From Wujia chipingensis (lineage in GTDB: Bacteria > Bacillota > Clostridia > Lachnospirales > Lachnospiraceae), in assembly GCF_014337155.1 (NCBI RefSeq), contig NZ_CP060632.1:2115001-2179000 (forward strand): 64,000 bases of DNA. The letters run 5' to 3'. Below, piece by piece: positions 26,065-37,633 of this stretch. Within the stretch, counting starts at the first letter, position 1, and each line of letters starts with the position of its first letter. The notes beneath the pieces were generated by a model. It was not told where the DNA came from, did no database searches, and worked only from the letters and a program-made list of their open reading frames with translations. The translations under genes were made by a program, and so were the position numbers.

Positions 26065-27540
26065 TTAGTCTGTCATTTCCTGTGAGATCTCGATTGCTTT
26101 CATCACAGCCTTTGCCTTGTTGATACATTCCTGATATTCGTTCTCCGGTACACTGTCTGCCACGATTCCGGCTCCGCTTCGTACGAATACCTTTCCGTTC
26201 TTCTTATATGCGATCCGGATCGCAATACAGGTATCTAAGTTTCCGGTAAAATCAATATAACCGATTGCTCCACCATAGATGCCGCGTTTGTTGTTCTCGA
26301 GTTCATTGATAATCTCACAGGCACGGATCTTCGGTGCGCCAGACAAGGTTCCTGCCGGAAGGATTGCATCGACCGCATCTGTCACGGAGCAGTCGTCCCG
26401 CAGTTCCCCGCGTACCGTAGAACCGATATGCATCACATGCGAATACCGCTCGATGCTCATGTATTTCTCCACTTCCACGCTTCCGAACTTGCTGATCTTG
26501 CCGATATCATTTCTTCCGAGATCAACGAGCATATTATGTTCGGATCGCTCTTTCTCGTCTGCTAAAAGTTCCTCTTCGTTTTTGAGATCTTCTTCCTTCG
26601 TCTTTCCTCTCGGTCTCGTTCCCGCCAATGGGAAGGTATGTAACACACCATTTTCCAACTTCACCAATGTCTCCGGGGAAGCTCCCGCTACCTCGATGTC
26701 ATCGCCGCTGAAGTAGAACATATACGGCGATGGGTTGATCGTACGAAGTACCCGGTAAGTATTCAGCAGGCTTCCGGAGAAATCCGCTTCCAGCCGGTTC
26801 GATAATACAACCTGGAAGATATCTCCTTCGTAGATGTAATTCTTCGCTTTTTTCACCATGTTGCAGAAGGCTTCCTTATCGAACAGCTTCCTGTATTCGG
26901 ATGTCATCTTCGCCGGTTCTACCTCTGCTTCCTCTCCATGCTTGATCAGTTCAATGATCTCGGATATTTCTTCCACCGCATGGATATAATTCTCCGTCAG
27001 GTTATCCGTCTTCGCATTCGCGATGATGAGCAGCTTCTGCTTCACATTGTCAAATGCGATGACCTTATCGAACAGCATCAGGTCTACATCGTTAAACCCT
27101 TCTTCATCTTCCGCATCCAGATTCAGCTTCGGTTCACTGTATTTGATGTAATCATATGCGAAATACCCAACCAGTCCACCGGTAAATGTCGGGAATCCTT
27201 CGATCTTCGGGCTTTTGTAATCTGCCAGGATTTCATTGATACAGGCTTCCGGATGCTGTACCAGCACCTCGCGGATAACCGTTCCGTTCACATCGGTGAC
27301 TTTCAGCTTTCCGTTCATACATGTCACACAAAGCTTTGGCTTGTAACCAAGGAATGTATAGCGTCCCCAGTTTTCCTGATTCTCCACACTCTCTAACATA
27401 TAACAATGCTTGCTTGCTTTTTTCAGTATCTTCAGCACCTGCATCGGTGTGCGGATATCGGAATAGATTTCCTTTAACACCGGAACAACCTTATAATCCT
27501 TCTGATACTGCATCACTTCTTCTAATGTTGGTCTGATCAT
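26065..27540 (-). CDS. trpE: Anthranilate synthase component I
   Basis: TrpE (491 residues) makes anthranilate from chorismate with ammonia from TrpG. The N-terminal tryptophan-binding motif CYMLESVE (near residue 53) corresponds to the LLES feedback site. The chorismate-binding part shows PSPYMFYF, AGTRPRGKT, NDIGKIS and AGTLSGAPKIRA. A longer reading to 27657 runs into the leader terminator and is rejected; ATG 27540 has AAGGAG seven bases upstream. First gene of the operon, directly after the T-box. Confidence 0.97.
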   Translation of the reverse strand: MIRPTLEEVMQYQKDYKVVPVLKEIYSDIRTPMQVLKILKKASKHCYMLESVENQENWGRYTFLGYKPKLCVTCMNGKLKVTDVNGTVIREVLVQHPEACINEILADYKSPKIEGFPTFTGGLVGYFAYDYIKYSEPKLNLDAEDEEGFNDVDLMLFDKVIAFDNVKQKLLIIANAKTDNLTENYIHAVEEISEIIELIKHGEEAEVEPAKMTSEYRKLFDKEAFCNMVKKAKNYIYEGDIFQVVLSNRLEADFSGSLLNTYRVLRTINPSPYMFYFSGDDIEVAGASPETLVKLENGVLHTFPLAGTRPRGKTKEEDLKNEEELLADEKERSEHNMLVDLGRNDIGKISKFGSVEVEKYMSIERYSHVMHIGSTVRGELRDDCSVTDAVDAILPAGTLSGAPKIRACEIINELENNKRGIYGGAIGYIDFTGNLDTCIAIRIAYKKNGKVFVRSGAGIVADSVPENEYQECINKAKAVMKAIEISQEMTD

Positions 27541-27591
27541 CTCCAAACTCCTTTCTTCGTGACATGGTTCCAATAATTTATTCATTGCAAT

Positions 27592-27628
27592 AAAAAAGTC
27601 CTTGACAAAATATACTTTTGTCAAGGAC
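27592..27628 (-). terminator. T-box regulated terminator ahead of trpE
   Basis: On the minus strand GTCCTTGACAAAA pairs with TTTTGTCAAGGAC (13 bp, 5-nt loop) and is followed by TTTTTT. It forms when uncharged tRNA is not bound to the leader. Confidence 0.93.
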
Positions 27629-27880
27629 GGAATTCCCGCGGTGCCACCTTGTTTCATGAGAGTTTCCTCCCATGCTCTTTCAGAATACTATCATATTCCC
27701 TGCAACTAACGTATGCGAACGTCATAGAATACTCAGAGCGGATGCTCCTTTGACTATGCCCTCCGTGGTCCATTTGCTACCCTGCGTCCTACCCGGTTCT
27801 CAGCCTCCCGGATTCTCTGTACGTGCACGATGTAACGTTATCTCCACATCATTGGTTTCGTGTCACTATTCATTTTTGAT
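27592..27880 (-). promoter_or_regulatory. Tryptophan T-box leader
   Basis: The minus-strand leader carries the T-box sequence AAGGTGGCACCGCGG at 27636-27650, just ahead of the terminator, and a Stem I region with an AGAGAA/GCTGAGA-type loop near 27800-27830. A TGG triplet at 27770-27772 lies where the specifier loop is expected, matching tRNA-Trp and the trp operon downstream. Uncharged tRNA-Trp should stabilise the antiterminator and switch on trpEGDCFBA. Exact specifier placement needs a covariance-model fold. Confidence 0.9.
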
Positions 27881-27886
27881 AGACTC

Positions 27887-27915
27887 ATACTACTCTACTT
27901 CAGAAAAAATGTCAA
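27887..27915 (-). promoter_or_regulatory. Promoter of the trp operon
   Basis: TTGACA (27910-27915) and TAGTAT (27887-27892) on the minus strand, 17-bp spacer, 40 bp after the stop of the chemotaxis receptor gene. Confidence 0.75.
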
Positions 27916-27954
27916 TAACCTTTTTTCAGTTATTTTTCCTTTGTCAAAGCCATG

Positions 27955-29517
27955 TTAGCTTAATGCACTCAGACGTTCTGCAAGTGCCTGCAATTCTCCG
28001 ACGATATCACCAACCTCTACAACAATCGAGCTGTTCTCCTCGCTGCTCTCAAGTGTTACGCTTGAATGTGCTGTCACTTCCTCGGTTGCTGCCGAGATTG
28101 TCTGGATACTATCCACGATTGCCTCATTCGACTGTGCCAGAGAAGATACCAGTCCGGTCAGCTCCTCTGTCAACTGATGGATATCCTGGGTCCGGCTTGC
28201 AATCGTCTCGAAGCTCGATGCAGTCTCAGTCGCTGCGATGCTCTGTAACTTATTGTTATCAATCAGGTAGCTGACAACATTTACAACCTCTGTCAGCTCC
28301 TCAGAAATATTCCCAATCAGTTCGGCGATATTGACCGTTGCTTCCTGGGTCTGGTCTGCAAGAGCAGAAATCTCAGATGCAACAACCGCAAAGCCCTTAC
28401 CTGCTTCGCCGACTCTTGCTGCCTCGATACTTGCATTTAAGGAAAGAAGGCTTGTCTGATCGGTGATGTTCCCGATGATATCGACGATTCCCTGCATCTG
28501 GCTTGCATATGCCGTCAGCTTATCGAGCTCGGTTGCCACCTTCTTGCTCGCCTCATCGCTTGTCTCCACCTGTGAGATCAGTTCGTCAATCTTATTCTTA
28601 CCCTGTGCAACCTCCTTGCTCGCCTCATCCATATCGCTCTCGATCGTATCGGATACATGTTCCACACGCTCGATTACCTGCTGGATTTCCTCCGTCTTAA
28701 GGAGCTGAGACTGTACTGAATCCGCGGTATCGTTTGTACCATTCGTTACTTCTTCCATGGAAGCTTTTGTCTTTGTAACCGAATCCTCCAGCGTTGTCAT
28801 CTTCTCCGAAACTGTCAGAATATCTCCGATCATATTCTCAGAGATTTCCAGTATCTGCTCTAACATTGCAGATACAGACTCCTTCTCCTGTGTGATAGCC
28901 TTCATCTTCGCTTCATTGTTCGAGATGATAACATTTGTCGCCATCACCATAAACAACGCGAACAGCAATGTAAACCCGATCCGGATTTCAACATTCGGAA
29001 GATCCTGCGGCGTTATCATGCCATTTGCTGCCATATAAATCACATGAATCAGGTTAAGGAGGAATATTCCTCCCGCTGCGCCAAAGCTCAATCGTTTCTC
29101 TCCATATACAATGACGAACAAACTAACAAGTGCACCATACACAAACGCAACCGGAGACACGGTTGTAAATATCGTAAAGGTGTAAAATACTGCATATGAA
29201 TAAATCAAAATCCGTTTCAGATTTTCACTCGCCGGATTCCGCTTATATTCGATCCAGATTGCAGCGAGCGGCAGGATGGAAAGGGCTGCGAAGATTGCGA
29301 AATATCCGCCTGTCCGGCTGCCCTTGATTACCTCCGCAAGATAGCATACCAGCAAAACTGCATTATAAATCGTATACCCGGTTACCGTGAACCGGTTTGC
29401 CCGGCTCGTTCCCTCCAGACTATCCAGCGTATTTTTTACTTCAGCGACTTTTTCCTGCATCTTCTCCTGCATATTATCATGCGCTGCAGTCATCGCTTCT
29501 CTTATATTTTCTTCCAT
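27955..29517 (-). CDS. Methyl-accepting chemotaxis protein with multi-helix membrane sensor
   Basis: This 520-residue receptor has a coiled N-terminus (residues 1-40), about six membrane helices (residues 43-205) with very short loops, then a cytoplasmic coiled-coil signalling domain. The conserved hairpin tip region reads [20 protein letters not shown]. There is no large extracytoplasmic ligand domain and no clear HAMP domain, so it may sense membrane state, energy or a lipophilic cue; that is inference. The protein supports a motile host. Single gene, ending 40 bp before the trp promoter. Confidence 0.92.
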   Translation of the reverse strand: MEENIREAMTAAHDNMQEKMQEKVAEVKNTLDSLEGTSRANRFTVTGYTIYNAVLLVCYLAEVIKGSRTGGYFAIFAALSILPLAAIWIEYKRNPASENLKRILIYSYAVFYTFTIFTTVSPVAFVYGALVSLFVIVYGEKRLSFGAAGGIFLLNLIHVIYMAANGMITPQDLPNVEIRIGFTLLFALFMVMATNVIISNNEAKMKAITQEKESVSAMLEQILEISENMIGDILTVSEKMTTLEDSVTKTKASMEEVTNGTNDTADSVQSQLLKTEEIQQVIERVEHVSDTIESDMDEASKEVAQGKNKIDELISQVETSDEASKKVATELDKLTAYASQMQGIVDIIGNITDQTSLLSLNASIEAARVGEAGKGFAVVASEISALADQTQEATVNIAELIGNISEELTEVVNVVSYLIDNNKLQSIAATETASSFETIASRTQDIHQLTEELTGLVSSLAQSNEAIVDSIQTISAATEEVTAHSSVTLESSEENSSIVVEVGDIVGELQALAERLSALS

Positions 29518-29606
29518 AAAGCGCTTTCCTCCTATGTTTTGTATTTATATCCTGTCCTGCTTATAATTCTACCACATTTGCATCGGTTCCTCAAAGCAAG
29601 AATCAA

Positions 29607-29831
29607 TTACTTTGAAAGATTCTTCAACTCTTCAACAAGCTGCATATCTTCCGGTCTCACCTTCATGTTCGTACAGAGATTCTTCCCTTCTGCCGTTGTC
29701 ACACTGATCTCTATGATTGAACCTTCACCAATCTGCGACGATGCCGCCTTGAAAAATGCCGGAAGCTTCGGATGATTCGTTGTAAACTGCGTCAACAGTC
29801 CTTTTGCTTTCATAAAATTCATTGGATTCAT
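29607..29831 (-). CDS. Conserved small protein of unknown function (74 residues)
   Basis: This short soluble protein shows a basic helical N-terminus (KAKGLLTQFTTNHPKLPAFF), a beta-rich middle (GSIIEISVTTAEGK) and an acidic helical end. I do not recognise the family. ATG 29831 is chosen because AAGGAG lies ten bases upstream; a GTG at 29840 overlaps the glpK stop but has no room for a ribosome site. It is translationally close to glpK and last in that operon. Confidence 0.75.
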   Translation of the reverse strand: MNPMNFMKAKGLLTQFTTNHPKLPAFFKAASSQIGEGSIIEISVTTAEGKNLCTNMKVRPEDMQLVEELKNLSK

Positions 29832-29836
29832 GTCTG

Positions 29837-32108
<2,272 letters not shown>

Positions 32109-32125
32109 AGTTCCACTCTTACCGT

Positions 32126-33049
32126 TTAATTTTTTATAAAATCATATATGTCTTGATATACCCGTTTTCTGCCTTTTTCATTCAAAATCTCATGACGCAT
32201 ACCCTTGTACATCGCGCCCCGGACATCCGTATATCCAAGATCCTTCATAAAATGAATTGCTTTTCCAAAATCACTTGGACTGATCGCACATGGATCATCC
32301 TTGCCGGAGAAGAACTTGATTGGCAGATCCTTATGCTTCATCTGCCAGCCATCCTTATTGTATGTCTCCTGCAGAAGATAGACCAGATTCTCATAGCCAT
32401 CTAATGTAAATGTGAAATTGCAATACCGGTCGTTGTTGTATTTTTCTACCGCATCGCGATCAGAATTGATCCACGCATGCTGTAATTTCTCCTTCTTAAA
32501 CCGTCTCTCATAGCTCGAATTCATCATAATGTGATCCATAAGCTTTGAGTGCTTGCGCCTGCCCTTGCATCCACGGAGAATCTTCAATAACCGCAGTCCC
32601 GGGGCAATGCCACGCCGCATTGATGGGCTTCCGACGATCACTGCCTTGTCGATCTCATCGTCATACCGCTTCAGATAACAGCGGGCTACGAGAGAACCCA
32701 TACTGTGTCCAAGCAGAATATATGGCACATCTCCGACACTCTCTTTAATCAGTTCTGTCACCTGATGTGCATCTTCGATCAAGCCATCATATCCAGCATC
32801 GTAGAAGTACCCAAGATCTGCGTCACTCACGACGCTGCTGCCATGTCCACGATGGTCATGGATCACACACAGATACCCTTTCTCTGCCAGATACTTCATA
32901 AAATCATAATATCGTTCCTTGTGTTCACACATTCCATGCAGAATCTGCACCACACCGATGATCTTTGCTTCCGGCGCAACTGTCATCGCATGAATCTCTA
33001 GCTTATCTGCATGTGAATGAAATTTAAACTCTCTATATTTGACTGCCAT
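32126..33049 (-). CDS. Alpha/beta hydrolase, monoacylglycerol lipase-like
   Basis: This 307-residue serine hydrolase has the nucleophile in LLGHSMGSLVARCYL (about residue 115), an oxyanion region in QILHGMCEHKERY, the acid in FFSGKDDPC and the His in GMRHEILNE. It has no signal peptide. The pattern is that of PldB/monoacylglycerol lipase-type lysophospholipases. Position between nth and glpK in one tight operon suggests that released glycerol is passed on to GlpK (inference). Confidence 0.9.
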   Translation of the reverse strand: MAVKYREFKFHSHADKLEIHAMTVAPEAKIIGVVQILHGMCEHKERYYDFMKYLAEKGYLCVIHDHRGHGSSVVSDADLGYFYDAGYDGLIEDAHQVTELIKESVGDVPYILLGHSMGSLVARCYLKRYDDEIDKAVIVGSPSMRRGIAPGLRLLKILRGCKGRRKHSKLMDHIMMNSSYERRFKKEKLQHAWINSDRDAVEKYNNDRYCNFTFTLDGYENLVYLLQETYNKDGWQMKHKDLPIKFFSGKDDPCAISPSDFGKAIHFMKDLGYTDVRGAMYKGMRHEILNEKGRKRVYQDIYDFIKN

Positions 33050-33063
33050 GTATAGCCTCCTGT

Positions 33064-33702
33064 CTATTTAACGCCACATTTCTTACAAATATCCTGCAGA
33101 CAGCACACATCACAATGCGGCTTCGTGCGCGCACTGCACACATCTCTGCCATGATATACCAACCGGTGACATAAATCACTGCCCTCTTCCGGTGGGATGA
33201 TCTTCCACAATGCCATCTCGACCTTCTTCGGATCTTTCTCGCCATCCACAAGTCCCATCCGGTTCACCAGACGAATACAATGTGTATCCGTCACGATCGC
33301 AGGTTTACCGAACACATCGCCCATGATCAGGTTTGCACTCTTTCTTCCAACGCCCGGAAGTGCCAGCAACGCGTCAAAATCATCCGGTACATTGTCCTGA
33401 TATTTCTCGTGCAACACCTTCATGCATGCGCAAATATCCTTCGCCTTGCTTCTTCCAAGTCCACACGGACGCACGATTGCCTCCACATCCTCTGGCTTCG
33501 CCTCAGCAAGTGCTGCCACTGTCGGATATTTCGCATACAGATCCTGCACGACAATATTCACTCTGGCATCCGTACACTGTGCAGCAAGCCGGACCTCGAC
33601 CAGAAGCTTCCACGCTTCATCATACTCCAAAGTACATGTGGCATCCGGGTATGCTTCCCGCAAACGCTCTATAATTATAGCGGCTCGTTGTTTCTTCGTC
33701 AT
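33064..33702 (-). CDS. nth: Endonuclease III
   Basis: Nth (212 residues) is a DNA glycosylase/AP lyase that removes oxidised pyrimidines. The helix-hairpin-helix is LPGVGRKSANLI with the catalytic Lys (about residue 118), the catalytic Asp is in IVTDTHCIRL, and the C-terminal 4Fe-4S cluster has four Cys with spacing 6-2-5 (CSARTKPHCDVCCLQDIC). First gene of the operon with the lipase-like, activation-like and glpK genes. Confidence 0.96.
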   Translation of the reverse strand: MTKKQRAAIIIERLREAYPDATCTLEYDEAWKLLVEVRLAAQCTDARVNIVVQDLYAKYPTVAALAEAKPEDVEAIVRPCGLGRSKAKDICACMKVLHEKYQDNVPDDFDALLALPGVGRKSANLIMGDVFGKPAIVTDTHCIRLVNRMGLVDGEKDPKKVEMALWKIIPPEEGSDLCHRLVYHGRDVCSARTKPHCDVCCLQDICKKCGVK

Positions 33703-33798
33703 CGCATAGTATCTCCATTATTTTATCCTTTTTATCATACCAAATTTCATGAAAAATGAAAACCTTTTTCTCCCTCGATTTATCTTTGATTTTTCATC

Positions 33799-33828
33799 TT
33801 GACGTACCCAATTTTACTTTTGTATAAT
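33799..33828 (+). promoter_or_regulatory. Promoter and possible operator of tetR-like gene
   Basis: TTGACG (33799-33804) and TATAAT (33823-33828), 18 bp apart. A TTTACTT...AAGTAAA inverted repeat (about 33813-33844) surrounds the -10 region and could be the autoregulatory site. Confidence 0.55.
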
Positions 33829-33905
33829 ATTATAATCAAGTAAAGTAATTGACGCATCTTTCTATATCGTCAAGCAAGCATATTATACAACTGGAGGAAC
33901 CGGAT

Positions 33906-34439
33906 ATGGATTTACGCATACAGAAAACAAGACAGAATATTTTTCAGGCATTCATCGAACTTCGGGAGAAATATCCTTTGGAGAAAATTACCGTCAAGGA
34001 GCTGACAGAACGTGCCCAGATCAGCAAACAGACCTTCTACCTGCACTACCGGGATATGTACGACCTGTCCGAACGTATTGAACAGTCCATGATTCAGGAG
34101 ATGTTAAAGGAACTCCCTTACCCGGAAAATATCCTTACCCATACCGGTGAGGTCACAAAGCAGTTGTTCCAGAAAGCGATCGATCAGGGGCATAATTTCC
34201 GGATTGTCTTTTCCGGCTCTCGTGTCAGCGCACTCACCGAAGGACTGGAAACCTCCCTCAAAAATGCATTATACGAGAAATGTCCAAAATACCGCACCGA
34301 TCTCCGCGCCAATATTCTTATCACGATTTTAGTACAGGGCTGTTACCATGCCTACGAGCAGTATTCGACCATCGACCAGGATCGTGTTGTCTCTATCATC
34401 AGTAAAATCGCAGATGAAATCTCAAACGAATGTAAGTAA
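33906..34439 (+). CDS. TetR/AcrR-family transcriptional regulator
   Basis: This 177-residue protein has an N-terminal TetR helix-turn-helix (residues 1-55, ITVKELTERAQISKQTFYLH) and a helical ligand and dimer domain of the TetR_C_7 kind found in Clostridia. ATG 33906 follows GGAGG; a longer in-frame start at 33849 lacks a site. It is a single gene and its targets are not evident. It is not linked by sequence to the GTTAG-N6-CTAAC operators, whose motif is absent from its own promoter. Confidence 0.9.
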   Translation: MDLRIQKTRQNIFQAFIELREKYPLEKITVKELTERAQISKQTFYLHYRDMYDLSERIEQSMIQEMLKELPYPENILTHTGEVTKQLFQKAIDQGHNFRIVFSGSRVSALTEGLETSLKNALYEKCPKYRTDLRANILITILVQGCYHAYEQYSTIDQDRVVSIISKIADEISNECK

Positions 34440-34799
34440 AAGAAATCCTGAAAATGCAAAAGCGGTCAACTTGGGGATAGTTGACCGCCAGCTGCGTTAT
34501 CAAATAACGCGAAGGAGAAATGTGTGTCTTGTGACACTAATATGAATCTTGGGGGGATTCTATATATATAAAGCATTCTCATGCTTTATACCAATCTCAT
34601 AAGACTTCCTTCCTCTTTTGTCGATTCGTCTCTACACGAGTTATCTTTTGTAGAAATGTATCTCTTGAAGTCTATGGTTGTATAATACAGATTTTTTTTG
34701 GTTTTTTATATCAAATATATGTCTTTTTTTGCACTATTATGATATACTATAAAAAAATTTAAAAAGAGAGAATTATTAAGATTTTTAGAAGGAGTATCT
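34440..34799. other. Intergenic region with three stem-loops
   Basis: The 360-bp gap between the tetR and araC genes holds GCGGTCAAC/GTTGACCGC (34462-34488), GCGTTAT/ATAACGC (34494-34510) and ATAAAGCAT/ATGCTTTAT (about 34570-34591). The first two follow the tetR stop but lack a T tract, so termination there is uncertain. After the second hairpin an AAGGAG site precedes a four-codon ORF (MCVL), too short to judge. The remainder is very AT-rich and contains the araC promoter region. Confidence 0.5.
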
Positions 34800-35579
34800 A
34801 TGAATATTGACAAAGAAGTAAACATGAAATTATTCCAACAACAACAGGAGCAAAGCCGCCATCTGGACTACGAGAAAGAATTTGGCATCTACAAAGCAAT
34901 CGCCAATGGCAACATGGAGGAGGTAAAAGCCCGTCATAAAGAATACGAGGAACACAAAGGCTACACAACCGGTAATGACAAAAATGGTGTGTTATCTGCC
35001 GATCCATTACAGAATGCCAAGTATCACTTTGTAATCCTTGCAGCCATGACAAGCCGCTTCTGTGCACAGTATGGTCTTCCACGCGAGATTGCTTACAACA
35101 TGAGCGACATATTTATCCAGCGCATGGACGTGTGCAAGAAAAAGGAAGAAGTTGACAAGATTCAGACTGAAATGATCATGAGCTATACAAAAGCAATGCA
35201 GGACAACCGCAGCAAAGGTATCTATTCCAAGCAGATTGTCAAATGTGTCGACTATATTCAGGCAAACCTGCAACAAGAGCTTCGCTTAGAAAGCATCGCA
35301 GAATACCTGAATATGAATCCGACGTATCTCTCCCGTTTGTTCAAAAAGGAAATGGATGTGTCCATCTCCGCTTACATCAAGACCGAGCGTTTGAAAACTG
35401 CGGCACATCTGTTGCAATATAGTAATTATTCCATCTCTGAAATTTCAGAGTACTTAAACTTCTCCTCCCAGAGCCATTTTACAAGCTCTTTCCAGGAGTT
35501 ATATGGACTCACACCGAAGAAGTACCGGGATTTACATACAAGCTGTGAATCTCCGGATCTGGAAGAATACGAATCGTAA
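34800..35579 (+). CDS. AraC-family transcriptional regulator
   Basis: This 259-residue protein has a helical N-terminal domain (residues 1-150) without a recognised sensor fold and a C-terminal AraC domain with both helix-turn-helix units (LRLESIAEYLNMNPTYLSRL and ISEISEYLNFSSQSHFTSSF). The C-terminus FQELYGLTPKKYRDLH is classical. It resembles the YesN-type AraC proteins of Firmicutes without their receiver domain. Monocistronic; ATG 34800 follows AAGGAG. It converges with the ABC-F gene with three bases between. Confidence 0.9.
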   Translation: MNIDKEVNMKLFQQQQEQSRHLDYEKEFGIYKAIANGNMEEVKARHKEYEEHKGYTTGNDKNGVLSADPLQNAKYHFVILAAMTSRFCAQYGLPREIAYNMSDIFIQRMDVCKKKEEVDKIQTEMIMSYTKAMQDNRSKGIYSKQIVKCVDYIQANLQQELRLESIAEYLNMNPTYLSRLFKKEMDVSISAYIKTERLKTAAHLLQYSNYSISEISEYLNFSSQSHFTSSFQELYGLTPKKYRDLHTSCESPDLEEYES

Positions 35580-35582
35580 CAG

Positions 35583-37412
35583 CTATGATTGCGCAGCAAT
35601 CTGTGCAACCAGATCTTCCAGATACATCCACCGGTCCATCTTTTCAGCCAGCGTTTGTTCGAGCTGTTCCTGCTCTTCATAGAGCCGTTGCAGTTCGGAG
35701 GAATTGCTGGCATTTTTTTCCATTGCAATTTTATTCTCTTCTATCCTCTGCTCCAATATCGCAATATCATCTTCAATCGTATCATATTCCCGCTGTTCCT
35801 GATACGAAAGCTTCAGCTTCTTCGTGCGCGGTTTTTCTTTCCAGTTATCCGACTTTCCTGTCTTCGATTCAGCCGTCTCTGTCTTCGCTCCCGCAGATTT
35901 CTCTGCCGCCTGTTGTTCATACAGAACCCGTGTCTCGTAATCGGTGTAACCACCCTCGCTCTGCCAGAGTGTTCCGTCCGGGCGGAATGCGAAGATGCGG
36001 CGTACTACACGATCTAAGAAATAGCGGTCATGGCTGACTGCAACAACGATTCCCTGGAACGAATCCAGATAATCTTCCAATATCGTAAGTGTCGTGATGT
36101 CCAGATCATTCGTCGGCTCATCCAATATAAGGACATTCGGTGCAGACATCAAAACCTTGCACAGATACAACCGTCTGCGCTCACCACCCGATAATTTTCC
36201 GATCAGGCCATACTGGTCTTCGCCACGGAACAAGAACCGTTCCAGCAGTCTTGCCGCAGTAATCTTTCCTTCGTCTGTCTCTACATATTCCGCCACATCG
36301 CGGATGTAATCGATCACACGCTGGTTCGGGTCCATATCCTTGCCAAGCTGGATTTCCTGTGCGAAATAGCCAATTTTCACTGTCGGACCAATCACAACAC
36401 TTCCGCTGTCTGGCTCTAAAATCCCCTGCATGAGCTTAAGCAGCGTACTCTTGCCACAGCCATTTCGACCAACGATTCCAATCCGGTCATCCTTTAAGAA
36501 ATGATATGTAAAATCATGAATGATCGTCTTTCCGTCAAAACTTTTTTCAATATGGTCAAGCTCCACCGTTGTCCGTCCAAGACGTGAGGAAACAGAACCG
36601 ATCTCTACCTGTGCATCCTTCACTGGTGCGGATTTGCCTTTCATCTCCTCGTAGCGTTCCAGTCTTGCCTTCTGTTTTGTTGAACGCGCTCTGGCTCCAC
36701 GCTTTACCCATTCAAGCTCCACACGCAGAATCGACTGCCGTTTGCGTTCCTGTGCATCTAAGATATCCTCACGGAGCGTCTTTCCCTCCAAAAATCCAGA
36801 ATAGTTTGTTGCATACGAATAGATCTGTCCTTTATCCACTTCGATGATCCGGTTCGCCACGCTGTCAAGAAAATATCGGTCATGGGTTACCATAATGATC
36901 GAGCCTTTGTATGCGCGCAGTTCGTCCTCTAACCAGGTTGACATCTCACTGTCCAGATGGTTGGTCGGCTCGTCCAACAGTAATATATCTGCTTTCGCTA
37001 GTAATGCCGATACGAGCGCCAGACGTTTGCGCTGTCCACCGGATAAGTGTCCGCATGTCTCTTCAAAATCCGTAATGCCAAGCTTCGTCATCATCGTTTT
37101 GGCTTCGCTCTCGACCGTCCAGTGGTTTTCCTCTGTGGCATGTCCCCGCACCACTGCCTGCAGCACGGTATCTGTCGGTTCAAATTCCGGTGTCTGTGGC
37201 AGATATTGTACTGTATAATGATTTGCCAGTATCACGTTTCCAGAATCTGGTTTCTCTATGCCTGCAATGATCTTCAGAAGGGTGGATTTGCCTGTGCCGT
37301 TAATTCCGATGATTCCGGCTTTTTCGCCTTCCTGTAAAAAGAAGGACGCTTTATCAAAGAGCTTGCGCTCGCCATATGCTTTTGTGATTTCATCGACGGT
37401 TACGATGTTCAT
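35583..37412 (-). CDS. ABC-F family ATPase (Uup-like)
   Basis: This 609-residue soluble protein has two ABC domains (Walker A GINGTGKST and GRNGCGKST; signatures LSGGQRKRLALVSALL and LSGGERRRLYLCKVLM) joined by a linker, and a charged coiled-coil C-terminus (about residues 530-605). It has no membrane part. ABC-F proteins act on the ribosome: some relieve stalled translation or protect from antibiotics; the coiled-coil tail is typical of Uup. ATG 37412 has AGGAG eight bases upstream and is preferred to the in-frame start at 37430. Confidence 0.93.
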   Translation of the reverse strand: MNIVTVDEITKAYGERKLFDKASFFLQEGEKAGIIGINGTGKSTLLKIIAGIEKPDSGNVILANHYTVQYLPQTPEFEPTDTVLQAVVRGHATEENHWTVESEAKTMMTKLGITDFEETCGHLSGGQRKRLALVSALLAKADILLLDEPTNHLDSEMSTWLEDELRAYKGSIIMVTHDRYFLDSVANRIIEVDKGQIYSYATNYSGFLEGKTLREDILDAQERKRQSILRVELEWVKRGARARSTKQKARLERYEEMKGKSAPVKDAQVEIGSVSSRLGRTTVELDHIEKSFDGKTIIHDFTYHFLKDDRIGIVGRNGCGKSTLLKLMQGILEPDSGSVVIGPTVKIGYFAQEIQLGKDMDPNQRVIDYIRDVAEYVETDEGKITAARLLERFLFRGEDQYGLIGKLSGGERRRLYLCKVLMSAPNVLILDEPTNDLDITTLTILEDYLDSFQGIVVAVSHDRYFLDRVVRRIFAFRPDGTLWQSEGGYTDYETRVLYEQQAAEKSAGAKTETAESKTGKSDNWKEKPRTKKLKLSYQEQREYDTIEDDIAILEQRIEENKIAMEKNASNSSELQRLYEEQEQLEQTLAEKMDRWMYLEDLVAQIAAQS

Positions 37413-37438
37413 TTTGAATGCTCCTATCATCTATCCAG

Positions 37439-37585
37439 ATTTGGACGCGATTGCCATTCTTCGCAGACACGCTTCCGCTCGGTTCATCACGCAGTGGTAC
37501 TAAATTCACGACAAACAAGTTTGCCGTTCATTAAGTACCAGCGTGCTTCAACGGTCTGCTTAAGAATTGGCAATCGTGTCCAAAT
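37439..37585. repeat. Family B structured intergenic element, copy B1
   Basis: A conserved core (about 37462-37560) shows GCAGAC...GTCTGC closing a rod with CACGCAGTGGTACTAAAT opposite ATTAAGTACCAGCGTG and an apical stem ACG-CAAAC/GTTTG-CGT. The locus-specific arms 37439-37461 and 37561-37585 pair over about 22 bp with one G-T pair. It lies between the start of the ABC-F gene and the end of murI. No ORF. Confidence 0.85.
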
Positions 37586-37633
37586 CCATATACATTTTTG
37601 ATGGGATATCTACGACCTTATCCCTATATAATC

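Noticed and set aside
27541..27657. In-frame upstream extension of trpE
   Set aside because: It crosses the T-box terminator; ATG 27540 has a good ribosome site and the family N-terminus.
33799..33844. TetR gene as the regulator of the GTTAG-N6-CTAAC sites
   Set aside because: Its own promoter has a different palindrome (TTTACTT/AAGTAAA) and lacks the motif; no link can be drawn.
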